A stretch of DNA of 64,000 nt from Neonectria sp. B-13 (taxonomy: Eukaryota > Ascomycota > Sordariomycetes > Hypocreales > Nectriaceae), in assembly GCA_002682825.1 (NCBI GenBank), contig NOKP01000014.1:321559-385558 (forward strand), in the 5' to 3' direction. Below the pieces are notes generated by a model. It ran no database searches. It was not told the origin of the DNA and worked only from the letters and a program-made list of their open reading frames with translations. Position numbers and translations under genes: made by a program. The first letter of the stretch is position 1. Each line of letters begins with the position of its first letter. Of this stretch, positions 56,612 to 64,000 are shown one piece after another.

Positions 56612-57421
56612 ATGTCGTCGCCACCGCCAAAGCCGACTCGCGAAGGCACGACACCATTTCTCGTCCAGCTCTTCTATCGCCAAGCAGCTTTCTACAGGTA
56701 CGATACAGCCACAATGCCTCTACAGCATCCTCGTCCTGATTCGGACCCGTGCTAACATGACTTAATTCCCAGACCAGAGGAGTTCGGCTCACATTCTTTG
56801 CCACCACACATCTCCGTATACACATGGTCCGACTGCACCCTCAAGGAGCTCGCTCTCGAGCTGGCCGCCGCCAAACCGTCAGCCCTCCCCTCCCCCGCCA
56901 TCGGCTCACGACTCGCATTCCAGCTCGTCTTCCCAGATCTGCGCAGCACCAGCGCGATCAGCAACGCGCATCCCCGGTTCGCGGTTAAGGATCTAGGCAG
57001 TATTGTCATCGGCGAGGGAGAGCCGGGCGCAGAACTATCGGACGATGTCGACATAGACGGACCAGTGAAGGCAGTGAAGGATAAGGACAAGACCTTGGGT
57101 GACGCCCGGTTCGTGGTTGGAGACTATATATCCTGCGCCGTGATACCGCCTCTGTCAGATGGTTCGGTAGCGCCGGCAGAAAGCGTCCGGAGAGAACCGG
57201 CCGTTGCCCCGCGGGAAGGACGCGGCGGCCAACGAGGAGGGTTCCAGGCCCGGGACGACGGTGCTAGCCGTGGCGGCTTTCGGGGAGGAAGAGGCGGCTG
57301 GAGAGATGATGTTGGGAGCGGGTTTCCCATGGGGGAGTGGAGGAGGGGAGAAAGGTTACCGGATGGCCCTGGACCCGGACCTGGACCTGGATCAAGACCA
57401 AGAGGCAGGGGATGGCGGTGA
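56612..57421 (+). CDS. SAP18: SAP18-like protein with RGG tail, 2 exons
   Basis: Exons 56612-56697 and 56773-57421 give 244 aa. Residues 1-125 are the ubiquitin-like SAP18 fold: REGTTPFLVQLFYRQAAFYR (split by the intron), LPPHISVYTWSDCTLKELAL, RLAFQLVFPD and ARFVVGDYISCAVIPP. The C-terminus, about 75 residues, is RGG-rich (REGRGGQRGGFQ, SRGGFRGGRGGWRDD) and then Gly-Pro repeats, ending RPRGRGWR. SAP18 is part of Sin3 histone-deacetylase and of splicing-associated ASAP complexes; the tail may bind RNA. Human SAP18 is about 150 residues and lacks this RGG tail. It is next to PRP18 and near PRP8, which suits an RNA-linked role (inference). Confidence 0.9.
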
Positions 57422-57637
57422 TGGAAGATACCCCAGACATGCCACAGGTCAGAAGGGCGGCGTCACGTTATATTATACCCATTCTTCAAGAGCAATGCAT
57501 CTGAGCTTTTCACATAGACGAGTCTCGCGCTTTGTTGCTGTTATCTCCTGCTTTCGGCTGAATTTCCATGTGGGCTCTATCCCAGACTGAACCCAATATA
57601 TGTACACAAGTCCCAAGCCTTTTATTCCAAAGTGGAC

Positions 57638-58036
57638 TTATCGCTCATAGATGAGATCGCCCTTTCGCTTTGCTCGGAAGTCCCAGAGTCCCTTCGCATG
57701 TTAGTTTTGTGCTTTACCAGCAGCGCCCGGCTAACTCACGTCGGTCTTGTAGGCAATGTATCCCATGATGCCGGGGATCAGAGCGACGTAGATGAAGGTG
57801 ATCTTGGCGGTTCGGGGAGTCCAGCGGAAGAACCTGTGGCGGCCCTTCTGCATAGCTATATGTCATCGCGTTAGAATAATCGCTCCGGGAGGTCGTCGGT
57901 TCGATGGGGGGGCCGGATGGGGGAAGTCACGCACCCTGGAACTTCAGGTACGCCGGGTCGGGCTTGACGTCTGGCGGGAGTCGGTTAGCGAGATGTGGTC
58001 AATGGGGACGATGCAGGGCATACTAAGGTGTGCCAT
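57638..58036 (-). CDS. Complex I small subunit (NDUFB4/B15-like), 72 aa, 4 exons
   Basis: Short spliced gene. The first exon is MAHL (start 58036), then an intron to about 57975. [12 protein letters not shown] follows, an intron at about 57940-57860, then [20 protein letters not shown] and [19 protein letters not shown], and a last intron (about 57740-57690) to [17 protein letters not shown] and TAA at 57638. The sequence KxDPAYxK-(x)[10 protein letters not shown], a single membrane span and YKTDGLxDFRAKRxGD is the pattern of the fungal 6.6-kDa subunit (Nuo6.6) of NADH:ubiquinone oxidoreductase, related to NDUFB4. It should sit in the mitochondrial inner membrane arm. Too small for open-frame finders. 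Confidence 0.88.
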
Positions 58037-58915
58037 TTTGACTCGACGGCAGCGGGTGTCTTGCTGGAGCTTGTGGGGGGCGAATTGGCCGGCGTGGTGG
58101 TCGAGCTTGAAGTCGTTCACCTTGGACTGACGATGCGCGGGAGTTGAAGTTTAATGCTTAGGTAACTAAATCCGGATGGCTGTTATTGGCTGAAGTGATC
58201 TTTCAACCGAGCATACCCTATACCTCTCACCTGCGCGACATGCAATCGGGTTTTTTTTAGCTTAGTACCTGGTATCTGGTATATTGGTGTATACACTTGT
58301 TATCAAGCCAATTATTTGTGTTTGGTTACATAAACGCAATGTGTATCCATCCTTATTCCTGACTTTGGAAGTATACATACTCACATATCCGCTGTGAGTC
58401 GCTGTGGAAACGAAGGAAAGTTGACTTGCACAATATTGTAATCGAGAGACGGAAGTCACTTCACCCCAGCCGAGCGAGTTTAAATCAAAATAACCAGCAA
58501 TATATCTGCAACTATCTTTTGTATTTATGCGCACTACATAGATTTCTAGGAGAGGAGACTCAATGGTGACTCGTGGTCCAGCATTTTGGGGACCTCTTCA
58601 GATGCCAAGCCACAGCACGTGACATGACCCACTCGTGCCTAGCGCGTCTCCAATCCTACCAGAAAATTGTCGTGATGGGGGCGACTGTATTCAAGAGCTT
58701 TTGCATCAACGTCGCCTACGTCGTCGCTGCGCAAAATTTCGCGCGACCGGCATCTGTTTCATCACCGAAATCCCGCGACAAAAGTCTTTCCACTGACTTG
58801 ACCCTACAGTAAGGGAGTCATAAAGTGGAAGCGCGTCGGAACAGGCGCGTTGGCTTGAAGCCTTCGACAGGCAGCTCCACGACACATCGACATCTCGGCG
58901 CATCGCGAAGCCATC
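58037..58915. promoter_or_regulatory. Divergent promoter region, NDUFB4-like / PRP8
   Basis: About 880 bases. The part 58250-58520 is AT-rich with T-runs; the 150 bases before the PRP8 ATG have the leader. No gene or RNA seen. Confidence 0.45.
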
Positions 58916-61900
58916 ATGTCGCAACCACCTCCGCCGCCGCCTCCAGGCTGGGGACCACCGCCTCCTCCTCCTCCATCCTCCTCGATGCCGCCTCCCCCAT
59001 CGACCCCGGCACCACCTCCACCAGGCTATCGCCCCCCGACCGACCCCCAGGTCGCAAAGTTCGCACAGAAGAAGAAGGAATGGCTTCGGAATCAGCGCAA
59101 CCGGTTTGGTGAGAAGCGCAAGGGAGGGTTTGTCCAGTCACAAAAGGCGGACATGCCCCCCGAGCATCTACGAAAGATCGTCAAGGACATTGGTGATGTG
59201 TCGCAGAAGAAGTACACAAACGACAAGCGAAGCTACCTGGGAGCCCTGAAGTTCATGCCCCATGCGGTGCTGAAGCTTCTCGAGAATATGCCCATGCCGT
59301 GGGAATCTGCACGCGAAGTGAAGGTTCTCTACCACGTGAACGGTTGCCTGACTCTGGTCAACGAAATCCCCCGAGTCATCGAACCCGTTTTCTTCGCGCA
59401 GTGGGCAATGATGTGGACCTTCATGCGAAAGGAGAAGGCTGATCGAAGATTGTTCAAGCGTATGCGATTCCCGCCGTTTGATGACGAGGAACCTCCGCTG
59501 TCATGGTCCGAAAACATTGAGGACGTGGAACCCCTGGAGCCCATCCAGATGGAGCTTGACGAAGATGACGACGAGGCCATCTACGAGTGGTTTTATGACC
59601 ATCGACCTCTGCTGGACACTCCTCACGTCAACGGACCTAGCTACAAGTCATGGAACCTGACCTTGCCGCAGATGGCTGCGCTCTTCCGTCTCAGCCGACC
59701 TCTTGTTTCCGATGTCGTGGATAAGAACTACTTCTATCTTTTCGAACTTAAGAGTTTGCTATCAGCCAAGGCGCTCAACGTTGCCTTGCCTGGTGGCCCT
59801 CGATTCGAGCCCCTGTACAAGGATATCGACCCTAATGACGAGGACTTCGGCGAGTTCAATGCGATCGACCGCATCATCTTCCGAAACCCGATTCGAACGG
59901 AATTCCGGGTTGCTTTCCCATATCTCTACAACTCTCTACCGAGAAGTGTGCACCAGTCGTGGCACTCTCACCCTCAAATCGTCTTCAACCGAGCCGATGA
60001 CCCCGACCTCCCGACCTTCCACTTCGACCGCCGAATCAACCCCATCTCATCTCGAACGGTCGCGTCCAAGAACGTCGAGGTATCGCATGAGGATGAGCTG
60101 TTTGGAGCTGGAAATAACGAGGAGCCCGAGGAGGACGCATTCGAACTCCCCGCTGGTGTTGAGCCATTCCTTGGTGACGATGACCTTGAGAATGAGCACA
60201 CATCCTCCGCAGTCGAGCTTTGGTGGGCCCCTTACCCATTCGACCGCCGTTCTGGACAAATGGTTCGAGCTCAGGATGTTCCCTTGGTCAAGCAGTGGTA
60301 CCTCGAGCATGCTCCTTCTGACCGGCCCCCAGTCAAGGTCCGAGTTTCGTACCAGAAGTTGTTAAAGAACTATGTTCTTAACGAGCTGCACAAGAAGACC
60401 CCCAAGGCCCAGAACAAGCAGAACCTGCTGAAGTCTTTGAAGCAAACCAAGTTCTTCCAGCAAACCACCATCGATTGGGTGGAAGCTGGTCTGCAAGTCT
60501 GTCGTCAGGGTTTCAACATGCTGAACCTGCTCATTCACCGCAAAAACCTGACCTATCTTCATCTTGATTACAACTTCAACCTGAAGCCCGTCAAGACCCT
60601 CACCACCAAGGAGCGAAAGAAGTCTCGATTCGGAAACGCATTCCATCTGATGCGTGAAATTCTGCGGTTGACCAAGCTGATTGTCGATGCTCAAGTCCAA
60701 TACAGACTGGGTAACATCGATGCTTTCCAACTTGCTGATGGCATCCTGTATGCCTTCAACCACGTCGGTCAGCTCACGGGTATGTACCGATACAAGTACA
60801 AGCTGATGCACCAGATCCGAACTTGCAAGGATCTGAAGCATCTTATCTACTACCGATTTAATTCTGGACCGGTTGGAAAGGGACCTGGATGTGGTTTCTG
60901 GGCCCCTGCCTGGAGAGTGTGGCTTTTCTTCATGCGAGGTATCATTCCTCTTCTTGAGAGATGGCTGGGCAACCTCTTGTCTCGTCAGTTCGAAGGCCGA
61001 CACAGCAAGGGTGTTGCAAAGACGGTCACTAAGCAACGTGTGGAGTCTCACTACGATCTGGAACTCCGTGCGTCCGTGATGGCCGACCTGATGGACATGA
61101 TGCCCGAGGGTATCAAGCAAAACAAGGTCAACACCGTTCTTCAGCATCTTTCTGAGGCTTGGAGATGCTGGAAGAGCAACATTCCCTGGAAAGTCCCAGG
61201 CCTGCCTGCGCCTATCGAGAATATTATCCTTCGATACGTCAAGTCAAAGGCTGACTGGTGGGTTTCTGTTGCTCACTACAACCGTGAGCGTATTCGCCGA
61301 GGAGCTACGGTCGACAAAACGGTGGCCAAGAAGAACGTTGGCCGTCTGACCCGACTGTGGTTGAAGTCTGAGCAGGAACGGCAGCACAACCACATGAAGG
61401 ATGGTCCTTACGTCTCATCCGAGGAAGCAGTGGCCATCTACACCACTACAGTGCACTGGTTGGAATCGCGCAAATTTTCTCCCATTCCGTTCCCCAGTGT
61501 GTCCTACAAGCACGACACCAAGATCTTGATCCTCGCGCTCGAGCGACTCAGGGAGGCCTACTCAGTCAAGGGCCGTCTCAACCAGAGCCAACGAGAAGAG
61601 TTGGCTTTGATCGAACAGGCATACGACAGTCCCGGTACTACTCTGGAGCGGATCAAGCGCTTTTTGCTCACTCAGCGAGCCTTCAAGGAGGTCAACATCG
61701 ACATGAACGACAACTACAGCACCATCAACCCCGTCTACGACATCGAGCCTATCGAGAAGATCAGCGATGCTTATCTGGACCAGTACCTGTGGTATCAGGC
61801 TGATCAGCGACATCTCTTCCCTGCCTGGATCAAACCGTCTGATTCGGAAGTTCCACCACTACTGGTGTACAAGTGGGCTCAGGGCATCAACAATCTGGGC

Positions 61901-64000
61901 GGTGTGTGGGAGTCTGAGAACGGAGAGTGCAACGTCATGATTGAGACGGAGCTCTCAAAGGTTTACGAGAAGATGGAGCTCACCCTGCTCAACTCTCTCC
62001 TCAGGCTCATCATGGATCACAACTTGGCGGACTACATCACTGCCAAGAACAACGTCCAGCTCACTTACAAGGACATGAACCATGTCAACAGCTACGGTAT
62101 GATCCGTGGTCTCCAATTCTCGGCGTTCGTGTTCCAGTACTACGGTCTTGTTCTGGATCTTTTGCTCCTTGGCCCCCAGCGAGCTAGCGAGATTGCTGGA
62201 CCTCCCCAGAGCCCCAACGACTTCTTGCAGTTCCGTGACCGCGAAACGGAGACTCGACACCCAATTCGTTTGTACACTCGATATATCGACAAGATCTGGA
62301 TTTTCCTCCGATTTACCGCTGAGGAGTCCAGAGATCTCATTCAGCGCTTCCTGACGGAGCAGCCGGACCCCAACTTTGAGAATGTTATTGGCTACAAGAG
62401 CAAGAAGTGCTGGCCCAGAGATTCTCGCATGCGCTTGATGCGACATGACGTTAACCTGGGCCGAGCTGTCTTCTGGGACATCAAGAACCGTCTTCCCCGA
62501 TCAGTCACCACAATTGACTGGGAAGATAGCTTTGTTAGCGTGTACAGCCGTGACAACCCTAACCTGCTGTTCTCCATGGCCGGTTTTGAGGTCCGTATTC
62601 TGCCCAAGAGCCGGAACCAGAACGAGGAGTTCCCGGTCAAGGACAGTGTGTGGTCGCTTGTCGACAACACTACCAAGGAACGAACTGCGCATGCTTTCCT
62701 GCAGGTCACCGAGGAGGATATTCAGAAGTTTAACAACCGCATCCGACAAATCCTCATGTCCTCAGGGTCCACTACCTTCACCAAGATCGCCAACAAGTGG
62801 AACACAGCTCTGATCGCACTTTTCACGTACTACCGAGAGGCCGCCGTGTCTACGGTCGACCTGCTCGACACGATTGTCAAGTGTGAGACCAAGATTCAGA
62901 CCCGAGTCAAGATCGGACTGAACTCGAAGATGCCTTCGCGTTTCCCCCCTGCGGTCTTCTACACTCCGAAGGAACTTGGTGGCCTTGGTATGATTTCCGG
63001 CTCTCACATTTTGATTCCTGCCAGTGACAAGCGGTGGTCGAAGCAAACCGACACTGGTGTCACTCACTACCGTGCTGGTATGACTCATGACGAGGAGACG
63101 CTGATTCCCAACATCTTCCGTTACATCATTCCCTGGGAGGCCGAGTTCATTGACTCTCAACGAGTCTGGACGGAGTATTCCCAGAAGCGCCTGGAGGCGA
63201 ACCAGCAGAACCGTCGTCTGACCCTTGAGGATCTTGAGGACAGTTGGGACCGAGGTCTACCTCGTATCAACACCCTGTTCCAAAAAGATCGAAGTACTCT
63301 GAGCTTCGACAAAGGATTCCGCGCTCGTGCTGAGTTCAAGATGTACCAGCTGATGAAGAGCAATCCATTCTGGTGGACGAGTCAGCGTCACGATGGTAAA
63401 CTTTGGAACCTGAACGCCTACAGAACCGATGTTATCCAGGCCCTCGGTGGTGTGGAGACGATCCTTGAACACACCCTCTTCAAGGCAACAGGTTTCCCAT
63501 CCTGGGAAGGTCTCTTTTGGGAAAAAGCTTCAGGCTTTGAAGAATCGATGAAATTCAAGAAGTTAACAAATGCTCAGCGATCCGGTTTGAACCAGATTCC
63601 TAACCGTCGCTTCACGTTGTGGTGGTCACCGACAATTAACCGAGCCAACGTCTACGTCGGTTTCCAGGTCCAACTGGATCTCACGGGTATCTTCTTGCAC
63701 GGAAAAATTCCCACTCTGAAGATCTCGCTCATTCAAATCTTCCGAGCCCATTTGTGGCAGAAGATCCACGAGTCTGTTGTGATGGATCTTTGTCAGGTTT
63801 TCGACCAGGAACTGGAGTCACTTGGCATCGAGACGGTACAGAAGGAAACCATCCATCCTCGAAAGTCGTACAAGATGAACAGCTCTTGTGCCGATATTTT
63901 ACTCTTTGCCAGCCACAAGTGGAACGTCACTCGACCGTCGCTCCTCTACGATACCAAGGATGTTATTGAGCCCACCACCACCAACAAGTTCTGGATTGAC
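58916..64000 (+). CDS. PRP8: Spliceosome core protein Prp8 (N-terminal 1,695 codons, partial)
   Basis: The ATG at 58916 opens a frame of 5,085 bases with no intron, running in frame to the window end. The poly-proline start ([23 protein letters not shown]) is followed by the PRO8NT domain ([38 protein letters not shown]), then PROCN ([35 protein letters not shown]), the RRM-like region, the U5/U6 snRNA-contact parts and the start of the large linker/endonuclease-like domain ([54 protein letters not shown]). The RNase H-like and Jab1/MPN domains lie beyond the window. Prp8 is the central U5 snRNP scaffold of the active site. No intein occurs in the part seen; some fungi carry one in this gene, and later sites cannot be checked. 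Confidence 0.97.
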   Translation, partial: MSQPPPPPPPGWGPPPPPPPSSSMPPPPSTPAPPPPGYRPPTDPQVAKFAQKKKEWLRNQRNRFGEKRKGGFVQSQKADMPPEHLRKIVKDIGDVSQKKYTNDKRSYLGALKFMPHAVLKLLENMPMPWESAREVKVLYHVNGCLTLVNEIPRVIEPVFFAQWAMMWTFMRKEKADRRLFKRMRFPPFDDEEPPLSWSENIEDVEPLEPIQMELDEDDDEAIYEWFYDHRPLLDTPHVNGPSYKSWNLTLPQMAALFRLSRPLVSDVVDKNYFYLFELKSLLSAKALNVALPGGPRFEPLYKDIDPNDEDFGEFNAIDRIIFRNPIRTEFRVAFPYLYNSLPRSVHQSWHSHPQIVFNRADDPDLPTFHFDRRINPISSRTVASKNVEVSHEDELFGAGNNEEPEEDAFELPAGVEPFLGDDDLENEHTSSAVELWWAPYPFDRRSGQMVRAQDVPLVKQWYLEHAPSDRPPVKVRVSYQKLLKNYVLNELHKKTPKAQNKQNLLKSLKQTKFFQQTTIDWVEAGLQVCRQGFNMLNLLIHRKNLTYLHLDYNFNLKPVKTLTTKERKKSRFGNAFHLMREILRLTKLIVDAQVQYRLGNIDAFQLADGILYAFNHVGQLTGMYRYKYKLMHQIRTCKDLKHLIYYRFNSGPVGKGPGCGFWAPAWRVWLFFMRGIIPLLERWLGNLLSRQFEGRHSKGVAKTVTKQRVESHYDLELRASVMADLMDMMPEGIKQNKVNTVLQHLSEAWRCWKSNIPWKVPGLPAPIENIILRYVKSKADWWVSVAHYNRERIRRGATVDKTVAKKNVGRLTRLWLKSEQERQHNHMKDGPYVSSEEAVAIYTTTVHWLESRKFSPIPFPSVSYKHDTKILILALERLREAYSVKGRLNQSQREELALIEQAYDSPGTTLERIKRFLLTQRAFKEVNIDMNDNYSTINPVYDIEPIEKISDAYLDQYLWYQADQRHLFPAWIKPSDSEVPPLLVYKWAQGINNLGGVWESENGECNVMIETELSKVYEKMELTLLNSLLRLIMDHNLADYITAKNNVQLTYKDMNHVNSYGMIRGLQFSAFVFQYYGLVLDLLLLGPQRASEIAGPPQSPNDFLQFRDRETETRHPIRLYTRYIDKIWIFLRFTAEESRDLIQRFLTEQPDPNFENVIGYKSKKCWPRDSRMRLMRHDVNLGRAVFWDIKNRLPRSVTTIDWEDSFVSVYSRDNPNLLFSMAGFEVRILPKSRNQNEEFPVKDSVWSLVDNTTKERTAHAFLQVTEEDIQKFNNRIRQILMSSGSTTFTKIANKWNTALIALFTYYREAAVSTVDLLDTIVKCETKIQTRVKIGLNSKMPSRFPPAVFYTPKELGGLGMISGSHILIPASDKRWSKQTDTGVTHYRAGMTHDEETLIPNIFRYIIPWEAEFIDSQRVWTEYSQKRLEANQQNRRLTLEDLEDSWDRGLPRINTLFQKDRSTLSFDKGFRARAEFKMYQLMKSNPFWWTSQRHDGKLWNLNAYRTDVIQALGGVETILEHTLFKATGFPSWEGLFWEKASGFEESMKFKKLTNAQRSGLNQIPNRRFTLWWSPTINRANVYVGFQVQLDLTGIFLHGKIPTLKISLIQIFRAHLWQKIHESVVMDLCQVFDQELESLGIETVQKETIHPRKSYKMNSSCADILLFASHKWNVTRPSLLYDTKDVIEPTTTNKFWID

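Noticed and set aside
60362..61147. 261-codon minus-strand frame inside PRP8
   Set aside because: Shadow of a highly conserved coding sequence; no independent evidence.
58916..64000. Search for an intein in PRP8
   Set aside because: The frame stays with conserved Prp8 sequence throughout; no inserted splicing domain is present in this part.
1..64000. CRISPR arrays, bacterial operons, riboswitches, rRNA genes
   Set aside because: None found; the window is ordinary nuclear fungal DNA. The repeat array at 26.5 kb lacks the regular spacer structure of CRISPR.

Overview
The window is nuclear DNA of a filamentous ascomycete (Pezizomycotina, most likely a Sordariomycete, possibly Hypocreales; no species assigned). 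The grounds are short introns (about 50-100 nt) with GTAAGT-type donors, CTNAC-type branch sites and CAG/TAG acceptors, two intron-containing nuclear tRNA-Arg genes, fungal gene families (Zn2Cys6 regulators, UNC93-like and MCT-like transporters) and nuclear housekeeping genes (PRP8, PRP18, CSN1, ITC1, ALG8, MIS12). Exon structures were worked out by eye from splice sites and reading frame.

Left third, about 1-20.5 kb, accessory-looking: a pathogen-related (SnoaL-like) protein, an SRPK-type kinase, an UNC93-like transporter, an AT-rich patch, a secreted asparaginase-like protein with altered active-site motifs, a Zn2Cys6 regulator, an adjacent PaiB-like (FMN-binding) and PaiA-like (GNAT) pair, an MCT-like transporter, two near-identical tRNA-Arg(UCG) genes, an unrecognised membrane protein and a broken F-box gene. 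The PaiA/PaiB neighbourhood is the most striking feature: it reproduces the gene order of the bacterial paiAB operon.

Middle, about 20.5-43 kb: MIS12, a mitochondrial PPR protein and a glutathione S-transferase. A repeat-filled island follows (25.8-30.8 kb) with dispersed repeats, a minisatellite, a decayed retrotransposon integrase and one intronless 684-aa gene that I cannot assign. Then come ITC1 (ISWI complex), ALG8 (N-glycosylation), an EMP46/47-type lectin cargo receptor and an Xaa-Pro peptidase.

Right third, about 43-64 kb: a large Zn2Cys6 transcription factor with an unusually long (6.4 kb) gene-free, microsatellite-rich upstream region, then a compact conserved block of CSN1, PRP18, SAP18, a 72-aa complex I subunit and the first 1,695 codons of PRP8, which runs off the window end. 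Two core spliceosome genes and SAP18, whose family also takes part in splicing-linked ASAP complexes, lie within 9 kb.
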